Source: Acidimicrobiia bacterium (GTDB taxonomy: Bacteria; Actinomycetota; Acidimicrobiia; Spongiisociales; JAHEDJ01). From it: a DNA stretch of 64,000 nucleotides. This document shows positions 33,349 through 42,383 of this stretch, in pieces. The stretch spans positions 33,327-97,326 of the forward strand of contig JARGFH010000008.1 of the NCBI GenBank assembly GCA_029210695.1. The letters are read 5' to 3'. How positions within the stretch are numbered: the first letter of the stretch is position 1; the number at the start of each line of letters is the position of its first letter. Under the pieces are notes generated by a model. The model ran no database searches and was not told the DNA's origin. It worked only from the letters and a program-made list of their open reading frames with translations. The position numbers and the translations under genes are program-made.

Positions 33349-33590
33349 AGAACCTACAACGTAGAACCTGAAACCAGATCGCAGATCGTCGCGGATGGCA
33401 GTAGGCAGTAGGCAGCAGGCAGCAGGCAATAGGCGATAAGGGGCGCCGGTTAGAACCTACAACGTAGAACCTGAAACCAGATCGCAGATCGTCGCGGATG
33501 GCAGTAGGCAGTAGGCAGCAGGCAGCAGGCAATAGGCGATAAGGGGCGCCGGTTAGAACCTACAACGTAGAACCTAAAACCTCGATCGCA
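33349..33590. repeat. 103-bp direct repeat, two full copies and a partial third
   Basis: Copies start at 33349, 33452 and 33555 (AGAACCTACAACGTAGAACC...), exactly 103 bp apart. Each unit contains the palindrome CCTACAACGTAGaacc and an internal heptamer run (GGCAGTA, GGCAGTA, GGCAGCA, GGCAGCA, GGCAATA, GGCGATA). With the degenerate repeats at 33211 it fills the 483-bp gap before trpB2; no gene is visible there. Confidence 0.85.
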
Positions 33591-33622
33591 GATCGCAGAT
33601 CGTCCGACTCCTCCTCAGCTCC

Positions 33623-34981
33623 TTACACCTCGGGCAAGTGCGCCAGGGCTTCTGCGACCTTTGCTTCGGGATAGTCGTAGTCGATGATCTCTCCGGCCAG
33701 GAACTTGTCGTAGGAAGCCAGATCGAAGTGTCCGTGCCCGCACACCGCGGTGAGGATGACCTTCTCCTCTCCAGATTCCTTGCATGCCTCGGCTTCCCGT
33801 ATGGCCGCGGCAATGGCGTGGGTCGGTTCGGGAGCAGGAATGATCCCCTCGGTCCGTGCGAACCGGATGGCGCTCTCGAAACACTCGACCTGGCCGATCG
33901 CGGTCGCTTCGATGAGCCCGAGCTCGTAGATGTGCGAGAGCAACGGCGACATGCCGTGGTAGCGCAAGCCGCCTGCATGGATCGGGTCCGGTATGAAATC
34001 GTGGCCGAGGGTGTGCATCTTCATCAAAGGAGTCATCCCCGCCGTGTCGCCGTAGTCGTAGGCATAGACGCCTTTGGTGAACGACGGGCAGGCGGCCGGC
34101 TCGATAGCGCGGATGGTCGGGTTGATCTTGCCCGCCATCTTCTCGCGAAGGAACGGGAAGCTGAGCCCGGAGAAGTTCGAGCCACCCCCCGTGCAAGCCA
34201 CGATCACGTCGGGCGACTCACCGATCTTCTCGAACTGACGGAGGGTCTCCTCTCCGATGATCGTCTGGTGCAGAAGTACGTGGTTCAAAACGCTGCCGAG
34301 CGCATAGCGGATCGTGGGATCCTGAACCGCAGCTTCAACTGCCTCTGAGATGGCGATCCCGAGCGAACCAGGACTGTTCGGATCTTGTTCGAGGATCGTC
34401 CGACCGGCAGCCGTGAGCATGGAGGGGCTCGAGTGGACCGTTGCGCCCCAGGTCTCCATCATCGACTTGCGGTAGGGCTTCTGCTCGAACGAGGCGGCTA
34501 CCTGCCAGACCTCACATTCGAGACCGAACAGGGCGCTGGCAAACGCCAGGGCACTGCCCCATTGGCCAGCCCCCGTCTCGGTGGTCAGCTTCCGGATGCC
34601 TTCCCGGGCGTTGTAGAAGGCCTGCGGAACGGCGGTGTTCGGCTTGTGAGAGCCGGCCGGGCTCACGCCTTCGTACTTGTAGTAGATGCGCGCCGGCGTA
34701 TCCAGGGCTTGCTCGAGACGTCGCGCCCGGTAGAGCGGAGTGGGCCGCCATAGCCGGTAGACGTCGAGGACTTCACCTGGGATGTCGATATAGCTGTCTG
34801 TGCTGACTTCCTGCATGATCAGCGCCATGGGAAAGAGCGGGGCGAGATCTTCAGGTCCGACAGGTTGTTTGGTGCCGGGATGGAGCGGTGGGGGAGGTGG
34901 TTCGGGCAGGTCGGGCACGATGTTGTACCACTGGGTGGGCATCTCCGACTCGTCCAGCATGATCTTGGTGGCGTCGCTCAC
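33623..34981 (-). CDS. trpB2: TrpB2-type tryptophan synthase beta-like PLP enzyme
   Basis: A 452-residue PLP enzyme of the TrpB2 group, which makes tryptophan from indole and serine (or phosphoserine) without a TrpA partner. The PLP lysine lies in [12 protein letters not shown] and the phosphate-binding loop is [10 protein letters not shown]. The long N-terminus ([23 protein letters not shown]) distinguishes TrpB2 from TrpB1. The GTG at 34981 is chosen for GAGAGGT 7 nt upstream; a longer reading to 35041 lacks support. No other trp genes are near, so a salvage role is likely. Confidence 0.93.
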   Translation of the reverse strand: MSDATKIMLDESEMPTQWYNIVPDLPEPPPPPLHPGTKQPVGPEDLAPLFPMALIMQEVSTDSYIDIPGEVLDVYRLWRPTPLYRARRLEQALDTPARIYYKYEGVSPAGSHKPNTAVPQAFYNAREGIRKLTTETGAGQWGSALAFASALFGLECEVWQVAASFEQKPYRKSMMETWGATVHSSPSMLTAAGRTILEQDPNSPGSLGIAISEAVEAAVQDPTIRYALGSVLNHVLLHQTIIGEETLRQFEKIGESPDVIVACTGGGSNFSGLSFPFLREKMAGKINPTIRAIEPAACPSFTKGVYAYDYGDTAGMTPLMKMHTLGHDFIPDPIHAGGLRYHGMSPLLSHIYELGLIEATAIGQVECFESAIRFARTEGIIPAPEPTHAIAAAIREAEACKESGEEKVILTAVCGHGHFDLASYDKFLAGEIIDYDYPEAKVAEALAHLPEV

Positions 34982-35050
34982 AGCATGTACCTCTCGTCTG
35001 CTCCTGAATCGATGGTAGCTCTCCTGCGCTGAGCCGACCACGGATTGAAA

Positions 35051-35080
35051 GAGGGCCCGCAGCAGCTGCTGCGGGCCCTC
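35051..35080 (-). terminator. perfect 30-bp palindromic terminator
   Basis: GAGGGCCCGCAGCAG followed by its exact reverse complement with no loop, and TTTC on the minus-strand side. It lies just after the haem lipoprotein stop (35102) and before the trpB2 start. Confidence 0.85.
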
Positions 35081-35101
35081 AGTCGTAGGTTGCGGGTTGG
35101 A

Positions 35102-36247
35102 TTACGGAGCGAACACGAACGGTGTCACGCCAACCTGGAAGGAATGGCGAACCTGGGCGTTGTCGAAGGTCGCAACGCCGAAGTAATAGGTGGCACCCAT
35201 GTCCGAGAACTGCACATCGAACTCGGAACCGGTCGTCATCGCACGTGCGATCTCGACCGTCCAGGTACCGTCGGCATACGTCCACTCTGCTGAGATGTCG
35301 CTGCGATCACCAGTGAACTCGGCCTTGTAGATACCGGGAACCCGGTCACCGGCCACGAACAGTGAGTCGTCGAACTCCACCTTCTCGGAGTCGAGGATGT
35401 AGCCGGGCGAACCGTCCTTGGCGCCACCATCGGGTGACATGAAGGCAGGCAGGGTCTTGTCTTCGTTCTCGTTGTTGGTGTAGCCGCCGCCGTCACTCGG
35501 GTCGCCGTGGCGCCCGGCGCCGGGGGTGTCGGCCGAGTACCTGACCGAATCGACGTACTGGTCGTCGATCTGGTGGAGGTTACGAACCGACTTCCAGTGC
35601 CAGATGTCGCCGATTTGGCCTTCCGCCGCCGTGTACTTGTTGCCGTAAGGCTTGGCGTCCGAGTCCTCACCGGCATGGCACATGACGAAGCAGCCCGATG
35701 ATTCGAAGCCTTCGATGGCGGAATCCGTGTTCCAGATGATGGACATCTTGTCCTCGTACCAGAGGTTGTTGTCGCCGCCGTTGTCGTTCGGATCCTTGAG
35801 CTTGGCCCATGAACCGTCGTCCTGCTTCTCCCATGGCGAGCGCAGGTAGCTCTCGGTGGGATCATCCCAGCTCACCAGGAAGTAAACGGTATCGCCCGAG
35901 TACACGGACTGGAGGCTGACATCGGCGCCGCCGCTGTTGGCTCCACCGGAGACGGCAACGGTCGTGACCGGGGCCCCTGCCCAGGCGCCGTCGTCGGCGA
36001 CACCATCGAGGGTCGGAGCGTCCGTAGCAACCGAAACCAGCGTTCCCTCAGGAACCTCGAGCATCGCTTCCGTGGTCGTTGTGGCCACCATTGCCTCGGT
36101 AGTCGTTGTGGCCACCATCGCTTCGGTAGTTGTGGTCTCGGGCGCGCCGACCGCGCCTTCTGTGGTAGTGGTCTCATCTGAACTGCCGCAGGCAGCCAGG
36201 ATGAGCGCCAGCATCATTGTGATGCCGGCGATACGTATGAAACGCAT
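35102..36247 (-). CDS. ethylbenzene-dehydrogenase-type haem-binding lipoprotein
   Basis: A 381-residue lipoprotein: signal peptide with lipobox LAAC (Cys20), a TTTTEAMVA nonapeptide repeated about three times as a stalk, then a DOMON/EB_dh (cytochrome c-552/DMSO-reductase-like) domain (DGAWAGAP..., YFLVSWDDPTESYLRSPWEK, WYEDKMSIIWN). At about residue 190 it has SGCFVMCHAGE, a CX3CH rather than CXXCH motif, as seen in some EB_dh proteins. It could bind b- or c-type haem outside the membrane and donate or accept electrons. GGGGAG is 7 nt before the ATG, and an inverted repeat covers the -10 region. Confidence 0.82.
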   Translation of the reverse strand: MRFIRIAGITMMLALILAACGSSDETTTTEGAVGAPETTTTEAMVATTTTEAMVATTTTEAMLEVPEGTLVSVATDAPTLDGVADDGAWAGAPVTTVAVSGGANSGGADVSLQSVYSGDTVYFLVSWDDPTESYLRSPWEKQDDGSWAKLKDPNDNGGDNNLWYEDKMSIIWNTDSAIEGFESSGCFVMCHAGEDSDAKPYGNKYTAAEGQIGDIWHWKSVRNLHQIDDQYVDSVRYSADTPGAGRHGDPSDGGGYTNNENEDKTLPAFMSPDGGAKDGSPGYILDSEKVEFDDSLFVAGDRVPGIYKAEFTGDRSDISAEWTYADGTWTVEIARAMTTGSEFDVQFSDMGATYYFGVATFDNAQVRHSFQVGVTPFVFAP

Positions 36248-36275
36248 ATAAGTTCTCCCCGTTAAGGTCTCATCA

Positions 36276-36294
36276 GTATATCTATCTGATATAC
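36276..36294 (-). promoter_or_regulatory. operator-like inverted repeat over the -10 of the haem lipoprotein gene
   Basis: GTATATC-N5-GATATAC is a perfect 7-bp inverted repeat. On the minus strand it overlaps TATACT, a good -10, about 30 nt before the SD/ATG of the lipoprotein. A regulator bound here would block transcription. Confidence 0.55.
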
Positions 36295-36315
36295 CACAAG
36301 CGAGATTCGGCAGAC

Positions 36316-36332
36316 GTCACTACTTAAGTGAC
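36316..36332. promoter_or_regulatory. second inverted repeat upstream of the haem lipoprotein gene
   Basis: GTCACT-N5-AGTGAC, about 25 bp upstream of the operator-like site, in an otherwise empty 206-bp gap between the lipoprotein and hemY. Position fits an activator site around -60; no family can be assigned. Confidence 0.35.
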
Positions 36333-36453
36333 CTGTGCTGCCCACATAGGGTGGTGAAGAGGCCCGATGCGGCCTCGCCCAGACTTCCAGGCTCGCCAGA
36401 TGCATTTACGGCCTGATTGACTGCCGGGCGAGATCGAGAGAGGTCCCTTGGAC

Positions 36454-37767
36454 CTACCCGGCCAGCAGAGTACCCAGGCGGGTGGCTTCGGTTCCTAGGC
36501 TGGAGACTCCAATCCCCCGGTAACCCCAGCCGGTGAGATGTAGACCGGGGTGATTGGCCACGGTCGCGTCGAGCTTGCGCATCCAATCGACGTGACCCAC
36601 GTTGTACTGGGGGATTCCGGGGTCGTGCCTGACGACTCTCGACCAGGTCGGTTGCACCCGCGTCCCGATCACACGACTCGTCTCGTCGATCATCATGGCA
36701 ATGAGTTCTTCATCCGTCCGCGTCAGCACTTTCGGGTCGGCAGCACCTCCGTAGATCCCTTTGGCGAGATGGTGCAGCTCCGGTGCTCGCCCGGGGGCGT
36801 ATTGCGACTCCATGAGGATTCCCAGGACGTGCACATCGGTGTCCGGGCCGATCAGTGCACCGAATCCTGCCGGAAGAGGAACGTCCGCTGCCCGGCCGCC
36901 GATCCCGACGACCGCCACGGGGGCGACCACTGCCTCTCCTAGCTGCGCAGCGATATCGGGCGGCGCCAGCTTGCAGGCATCGTGGGGAGCCAGGGCTAAC
37001 ACGATGTCTTTCGCCTGCAACTCACTTCCTGCTTCGACGATCCAGCCGTTCTCAATCCTTCTGACGGCACTCACCGGCCGATTCGTCTGGAAGGACGCGC
37101 CGAGATAGGCGGCGAGGTCTTCGGCTACCCCTGTCATTCCGTTCGCCGGAACGTGGACCGAAGCTCGCGGCGTGTCTTTCTCGCGCTGCTTCATGCGGGC
37201 CATCATCCCCCGGACCATGCTGCCCGCCTCGTCTTCGAGCGCCACCATCCTCGGGAACGCGGCTCGCATGGACAGCGTGGATGGGTCACCGGCGAAAACG
37301 CCGTGCGCCATCAGGGTCGCACCGAGTCGGCCGAGTTCCGGACCGAAGCGACGGCTGAAGTAACTCTCGATCGACTCGTCGGAGCTGGGGGGCGGTGTCT
37401 TGACCCATGGTTCGCAAATCGCCCGGAACTTCGCTCTCCACGAAACCAGTCCGGAGAAGGCGAGGGCCGGCGATTCCGGAACCTGAAAGAGCTCGTCCCT
37501 CTCGTAGACGAATCGTGACTTCGCCTCCGGATTTGCAGCCAGCATCTCGATTCCCGCCGCTTCGAAGACGGGTCCGAGGTCGGAGTTGGGCCACAGGAGG
37601 GACCCGGCCGCGGGTTCGAGTAGAAAGCCGTCCTGCCGAACGCTGGACGCCACGCCGCCGGGGTGTCCCGACGCTTCAAGGACTAGTACTTCCATGTCGC
37701 GGCGCTTCAATTCCGCTCCGACGATCAGTCCACCCAAACCACCGCCGACCACGATCACGTCACTCAC
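36454..37767 (-). CDS. hemY: protoporphyrinogen/coproporphyrinogen oxidase (FAD)
   Basis: Oxidises protoporphyrinogen IX (or coproporphyrinogen III) using FAD. The 437-residue protein has the dinucleotide motif VVGGGLGGLIVGAEL at residues 5-19, the EASGHPGGVASS motif and the C-terminal FAD signature (GLHLTGWGYRGIGVSSL). Start GTG at 37767 with GGAGG 7 nt upstream; it overlaps the hemH stop by 4 nt. Last gene of the haem operon. The sequence alone does not say which porphyrinogen it prefers; a genuine hemN upstream favours protoporphyrinogen. Confidence 0.9.
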   Translation of the reverse strand: MSDVIVVGGGLGGLIVGAELKRRDMEVLVLEASGHPGGVASSVRQDGFLLEPAAGSLLWPNSDLGPVFEAAGIEMLAANPEAKSRFVYERDELFQVPESPALAFSGLVSWRAKFRAICEPWVKTPPPSSDESIESYFSRRFGPELGRLGATLMAHGVFAGDPSTLSMRAAFPRMVALEDEAGSMVRGMMARMKQREKDTPRASVHVPANGMTGVAEDLAAYLGASFQTNRPVSAVRRIENGWIVEAGSELQAKDIVLALAPHDACKLAPPDIAAQLGEAVVAPVAVVGIGGRAADVPLPAGFGALIGPDTDVHVLGILMESQYAPGRAPELHHLAKGIYGGAADPKVLTRTDEELIAMMIDETSRVIGTRVQPTWSRVVRHDPGIPQYNVGHVDWMRKLDATVANHPGLHLTGWGYRGIGVSSLGTEATRLGTLLAG

Positions 37768-38732
37768 AGCGAATCCTCCAAAACATCGGCCAGCATCGGC
37801 CCTACCTCGGGCCGGTCGTTCATCATTTCCGATCGGTAGTAGGTGCGGATTCCGACCTCTTCGGCCGCATCCCGGAAGAGCATGTCGACTTCGTAGAGCG
37901 TCTCGATGTGATCGGTGACAAATGAGATGGCCACCATGCCCACCGTGTCGAATCCGTCGCCGGCGAAGTCGGCGAGTACATGTTCGGTTCCCGGCCCGAT
38001 CCATTTCACCGGCTTCGTGCGGGACTGGTAGCCGAGCCTGGCGTCGATCGAGTACGGGATCCGATCCACCACTGCCTTGACGGTGGCGGCCGTCTCTTCT
38101 GGATACGGGTCGCCTTTGGCGACCACGCTCCGGGGAAGGCCGTGCGCCGAAAACAGCACGGCAGCCCCGTCCCGCTGATCATGTGGCCGGGTCTCGAGCA
38201 TCTCGGTCACCAGCTTCGCCTGGAAGTCGAGATACGACGGATGGTCGTACCAGGTGCGCACGACGTCGAGCGGGACTGCAACGTTCAGTTCCTCGAGCAC
38301 CCGCCTGAGTTCGTTTTCCGAAGATCCGGTGGTGGCCCTCGAGTATTGGGGGTAGAGCGGCAGGAGAATGATGCGGTCCACGTTGGCGCGGACGAGCGAA
38401 CGTACTGCATCGTAGGTATCCGGGCGTGTATAGCGCATGGCTACAGCCACTTCAGCGTCGTGTCCCCGTTCGTTCAGCGTTGCCTGGAGCATCCGGGCTT
38501 GTGCCAGCGTGATCTCCATGATGGGGGATCCACCGCCGATCAGCCGGTAGTTTCGCCTGACGAACGGCCCACGCGCTTTCGCGACCAGCCACCCGAAGGC
38601 TTTGCTCACTGCCGGACCGCCGGGGATGGGCACGAGATCAGGGTCGGCGAAGATCGCACGAACGAACGGCTCGACTTCCTTCTGGTCACGGGGGCCGCCT
38701 AGTTGGGCCAGGATGATTCCAGTCTTGGACAT
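37764..38732 (-). CDS. hemH: ferrochelatase
   Basis: Inserts Fe(II) into the porphyrin. The 322-residue protein has QLGGPRDQ at the N-terminus, LPLYPQYSRATTGS, the catalytic histidine in LFSAHGLPRS, and the ISFVTDHIETLYEVD region with the conserved glutamate. It lacks the C-terminal cysteines that ligate a [2Fe-2S] cluster in some family members. Seven nt after hemN. Confidence 0.95.
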   Translation of the reverse strand: MSKTGIILAQLGGPRDQKEVEPFVRAIFADPDLVPIPGGPAVSKAFGWLVAKARGPFVRRNYRLIGGGSPIMEITLAQARMLQATLNERGHDAEVAVAMRYTRPDTYDAVRSLVRANVDRIILLPLYPQYSRATTGSSENELRRVLEELNVAVPLDVVRTWYDHPSYLDFQAKLVTEMLETRPHDQRDGAAVLFSAHGLPRSVVAKGDPYPEETAATVKAVVDRIPYSIDARLGYQSRTKPVKWIGPGTEHVLADFAGDGFDTVGMVAISFVTDHIETLYEVDMLFRDAAEEVGIRTYYRSEMMNDRPEVGPMLADVLEDSL

Positions 38733-38739
38733 GCTGCTC

Positions 38740-40125
38740 CTAGACAGTTCGGGAGAAGACGGGCTTGTCCCGTTTCACATTCTTGAGGTACACATCGAAA
38801 GCCATGGCGACGTTGCGAATGAACACCCGGCCGAGCTCGGTGGCGGTGATGTGGTCGTCGGCGACGGTAGCCATCCCCTCCTCGACGGATCCGCCGGGCC
38901 CGGTGATGACCGCCAGCTCCTTAGCGAAGTACTCGTGGAAATCGATGGAGAACAGCTCCTCCACGTCGGGAAACGAGAGATGCGAGTTGCACATCAGCTC
39001 GGTGATGACGTGGCGGCGGATCCGGTCGTCGTCGGATAGGGTAACTCCTCGCTCGACCGGCAGTTCGCCGGCTTCGATCGCTTGGTAATACGAGTTCAGC
39101 CGCTTGTGGTTCTGGGCGTATGCGCCGGCGACGTCGCTGATACCGGAGGTGCCGAGGGCAACCATTTCGGTTCCCCGCTTGGTCGTATACCCCATGAAGT
39201 TGCGCGAAAGCGAACCGTTGCCCATCGCGATGGAGAGTTCGTCGTCTGGTAGGGCGAAGTGATCCATGCCGATGGCGCGATAGCCGCCTCCGACGAGGGT
39301 TTCCGACACCTGGGCGAGCAGCGCGAACTTCGCGTCCCGATCGGGAAGGGTTGCCTTGTCGATCCTCTTCTGATTGGGCTTGACCCAGGGCACGTAGGCG
39401 AATGAATAGACCGCCAGGCGGTCGGGGCGCATCTCGAGCGTCTTCTCCAGTGTGTCGCCCATCGTGTCGAGAGTCTGGCCGGGGAGCCCGTAGATGAGGT
39501 CGATGTTGATGGAATCGAATCCCAACCGCCTGGCTTCGTCGTAGAGGGTTCTTGTTTCTTCCCAGGTTTGGTTTCGCCCGATCATCTCCTGGACCGTTGG
39601 ATCCAGATCCTGGACCCCCAGGGAGAGCCGGTTGAACCCCAGTTCCCTGAGCATGAGCAGGTGTTCGGGAGTCGTTACGCGGGGGTCGACTTCGAGGGCA
39701 ACCTCGGCATCCGGCGCGATGGTGAAGTGCAACAAGAGCGTCTTGTGGAGGGTGCTGAGGTCATGGGCCGAGTAGTAGGTTGGGGTTCCTCCCCCCCAGT
39801 GGTACTGCACGACCGAGCGTCGCTCGCCGAGATGGTCGGCGACGATCGCCGCTTCTTCGATGAGGCGTTGGAGGTACACGTTGGAGACCGAGTCGCGGCG
39901 GGCGATCACTACGTGACATCCGCAGAACGAACAGCGGGCGTCGCAAAAGGGGAGATGCACATACAACGAGAGGGGCCCCCCTGCGTCGCGTGCGGCGTCC
40001 CGCAAACGACCCGCGTAGGCGTCCGGCCCGAATGACTCCGTGAACTCCACCGCGGTCGGATACGAGGTGTAGCGCGGGCCGGGTCGATCGTAGCGAGCCA
40101 GGAGGTCCGGCGTCAGCGAGATCAC
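38740..40125 (-). CDS. hemN: oxygen-independent coproporphyrinogen III dehydrogenase
   Basis: Radical SAM enzyme decarboxylating coproporphyrinogen III to protoporphyrinogen IX without oxygen. The 461-residue protein has RPGPRYTSYPTA at residues 15-26, and CDARCSFCGC, i.e. CX3CX2CXC with the extra cysteine that marks true HemN and separates it from the haem chaperone HemW; then GGGTPTYYS and YGLPGQTLD. Start GTG at 40125 with GGGGAGG upstream; its first bases overlap the hemE stop. Confidence 0.93.
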   Translation of the reverse strand: MISLTPDLLARYDRPGPRYTSYPTAVEFTESFGPDAYAGRLRDAARDAGGPLSLYVHLPFCDARCSFCGCHVVIARRDSVSNVYLQRLIEEAAIVADHLGERRSVVQYHWGGGTPTYYSAHDLSTLHKTLLLHFTIAPDAEVALEVDPRVTTPEHLLMLRELGFNRLSLGVQDLDPTVQEMIGRNQTWEETRTLYDEARRLGFDSINIDLIYGLPGQTLDTMGDTLEKTLEMRPDRLAVYSFAYVPWVKPNQKRIDKATLPDRDAKFALLAQVSETLVGGGYRAIGMDHFALPDDELSIAMGNGSLSRNFMGYTTKRGTEMVALGTSGISDVAGAYAQNHKRLNSYYQAIEAGELPVERGVTLSDDDRIRRHVITELMCNSHLSFPDVEELFSIDFHEYFAKELAVITGPGGSVEEGMATVADDHITATELGRVFIRNVAMAFDVYLKNVKRDKPVFSRTV

Positions 40126-41117
40126 CGGTCCTCCCCTCGGACGGACGCCACCATGGCGGCCACGTTGTCGACTGGGGTGTCGCGGTGGATGCCGTGACCG
40201 AGATTGAAAATGTGGCCGGGCCGCCCACCGGCTTCGTCGAGTACACCGGCGACGGCCTTTCGGACCCGTTCCGGGTCGGTCAACAGAGTCGCCGGATCGA
40301 GGTTTCCCTGGATGGGGTGAGAAACGCCAACTCGCTGCCACGCCTCCGCCAGAGGCAGCCGCCAGTCGACGCCGTAGGCAGTGGCCCCGACCCCGTCGAA
40401 GTGGGGGAGGAGATGAGGGCCGTGGGGGGCGAAATAGATCGTGGGCACCGTCTGGTGCTCGAGGGCGGCCCTTGCAGGCGGAATGGCCAGGTCGACGAAA
40501 TCGTTGGCCGAGAGGATGCCTGCCCACGAGTCGAACAACTGCACAACGTCGGCACCTGCACTCACCTGCATCTGCAGGTAGGCCGACATTGCCCGGCCGA
40601 CCTTGAGGAGCGCTTCGGTGGCAACCGTCGGTTGGCGCTGGAGCGTGCTGCGGAGGGCCATGAATTCCTTGCTCCCTCCCCCCTCGAGCAGATAGGCGAG
40701 CAGCGTGGTGGGAGCCCCGGCGAACCCGATCAGGGCGACCCCGGCAGGTAGGTCCGAGCGTACGTTGGCGATGGCCTCGGCCACGAAGTCGACCTTGTGA
40801 GGCTCGAACTCTGGAAGCCGCGCGATTTGTTCGATGGTCATCGGTGCGAGTTGCGGTCCCGGGTTGAAATCGACTGTCACGCCCATGGCTTCGAGCGGTG
40901 TCATGATGTCCGAGAAGATGATTGCGGCGTCGAGTTCGAATCGTCTGATGGGTTGCAGGGTGATCTCGGCTGCCACGGCGGGATCGTGCACCGCCTCCTG
41001 GAACGAATGCCCGGCGCGTAACTCCATGTATTCGGGCAGGTAGCGGCCTGCCTGTCGCATGAACCAGACGGGCGGCCGGTCGAGTGGCTCTCGGCGAAGA
41101 GCTTGCAGCAGTCTCAC
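40122..41117 (-). CDS. hemE: uroporphyrinogen decarboxylase
   Basis: Converts uroporphyrinogen III to coproporphyrinogen III. The 331-residue protein has the active-site signature WFMRQAGRYLPEY, the SDIMTPLEAMGV segment with catalytic Asp, GFAGAPTTLLAYL and FNLGHGIHRDTP. Start GTG at 41117 inside the hemL stop (GTGA overlap). Confidence 0.95.
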   Translation of the reverse strand: MRLLQALRREPLDRPPVWFMRQAGRYLPEYMELRAGHSFQEAVHDPAVAAEITLQPIRRFELDAAIIFSDIMTPLEAMGVTVDFNPGPQLAPMTIEQIARLPEFEPHKVDFVAEAIANVRSDLPAGVALIGFAGAPTTLLAYLLEGGGSKEFMALRSTLQRQPTVATEALLKVGRAMSAYLQMQVSAGADVVQLFDSWAGILSANDFVDLAIPPARAALEHQTVPTIYFAPHGPHLLPHFDGVGATAYGVDWRLPLAEAWQRVGVSHPIQGNLDPATLLTDPERVRKAVAGVLDEAGGRPGHIFNLGHGIHRDTPVDNVAAMVASVRGEDR

Positions 41118-42382
41118 GATGCAGCTTCGATGATGGCCTCTTCGAGCGCAGTGAGCGCGATGTCGAGAGTGCCGTCGAGGTGTGACTCCATCAGGAACCA
41201 GGTTTCGAAAGGCGACGGCGGCAGCAACACTCCCCGTCGCAGTGCGCCGTGGAAGAAGCGGTTGAAGAGCTCGGTATCGAGACCCGCCACGTCGGTCCAG
41301 GTGGTCGCCCGGTCGACCCCCAGGAAGACGCCTACCATGCCGCCTACCGCGTGAACGACTCCGGGCAAACCCGCTTCGGCGAGGGCTTTCCCGAGGCGGT
41401 GTTCTATCAACCGCCCGGCCTCCTCGAATCGATCGTAGAGATCGTCGTTGCTCCGGATCCAGCGCAGCGTTGCCAACCCGGCCGCCGTAGAAAGGGGATT
41501 GCCGGCGAGCGTACCGGCCTGGTAGACGGGCCCGTTGGGAGCGATCATGCTCATCAGGTCGGCCCGGCCTCCGTAGACGGCGGCTGGCGTGGCGCCGGCA
41601 ACGACCTTGCCCATCGTCGTCAGGTCGGGCGAGACGCCGTAGCGACCTTGGGCGGATTCGCGGCCCACCCTGAATCCGGTCATGACTTCGTCGAAGATCA
41701 GCAAGGCGCCGTGAGATCCGCACAGGTCGCGCAAACCGGAGAGGAACCCATCGGCCGGGGCGATACAGCCCATGTTTCCTGCCACGGGTTCGACGATCAC
41801 CGCGGCGATGTCGCCGGTGGCGAGATGCGCCTCTACCGAGTCGAGGTCGTTGAAGTCCGCCACCCTCGTGTCGATTACCGTCCGCTCGGGGACACCGGGG
41901 CTCGACGGGGTGCCGAAGGTGGCGAGGCCGCTGCCGGCCTGCACGAGGAACGGGTCTGCATGGCCGTGGTAGCAGCCGGCGAACTTCACGATTCCGGCCC
42001 TGCCGGTGGCAGCCCGGGCGAGGCGGATCGCCGAGGCAGTTGCTTCCGTCCCGCTGTTGACCATGCGTACGACCTCGATCGAGGGAACCATCTCGACGAT
42101 CAACTCGGCGAACTCGACCTCTGCTGTGGTGGGCAGGCCGAACGATGAGCCGTTTTCCGCGGCCTCTGTGATGGCTGCAATGACCGATGGGTGCGCATGC
42201 CCGTTGATCAATGCCCCCCACGAGGCCACGAAGTCGATGAGTTCCCGGCCGTCGGTGGTGGTGACCCTCGCTCCCGACCCTGAAAGAACGAACGGTGGGT
42301 CTCCTCCCACTGCTTTGAAGGCCCTGACGGGCGAGTTCACTCCTCCGGGGATGACGGCACGAGCGCGTTCGAACCAGCTCAT
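41114..42382 (-). CDS. hemL: glutamate-1-semialdehyde 2,1-aminomutase
   Basis: PLP/PMP enzyme making 5-aminolevulinate in the C5 pathway. The 422-residue protein begins ERARAVIPGGVNSPVRAFKAV, carries the DEVMTGFRVG segment and the PLP lysine in TTMGKVVAGATPAAVYGGR (usual GKIIGGG), then AGTLAGNPL. GGGAGGG lies before the ATG, one base after the hemB stop. Confidence 0.95.
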   Translation of the reverse strand: MSWFERARAVIPGGVNSPVRAFKAVGGDPPFVLSGSGARVTTTDGRELIDFVASWGALINGHAHPSVIAAITEAAENGSSFGLPTTAEVEFAELIVEMVPSIEVVRMVNSGTEATASAIRLARAATGRAGIVKFAGCYHGHADPFLVQAGSGLATFGTPSSPGVPERTVIDTRVADFNDLDSVEAHLATGDIAAVIVEPVAGNMGCIAPADGFLSGLRDLCGSHGALLIFDEVMTGFRVGRESAQGRYGVSPDLTTMGKVVAGATPAAVYGGRADLMSMIAPNGPVYQAGTLAGNPLSTAAGLATLRWIRSNDDLYDRFEEAGRLIEHRLGKALAEAGLPGVVHAVGGMVGVFLGVDRATTWTDVAGLDTELFNRFFHGALRRGVLLPPSPFETWFLMESHLDGTLDIALTALEEAIIEAAS

Positions 42383-42383
42383 C

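Noticed and set aside
38005..41100. Long N-terminal extensions of hemN and hemE readable in frame
   Set aside because: The extensions are Arg/Gly-rich shadows of the upstream gene in another frame; conserved starts with SD sites lie at 40125 and 41117.
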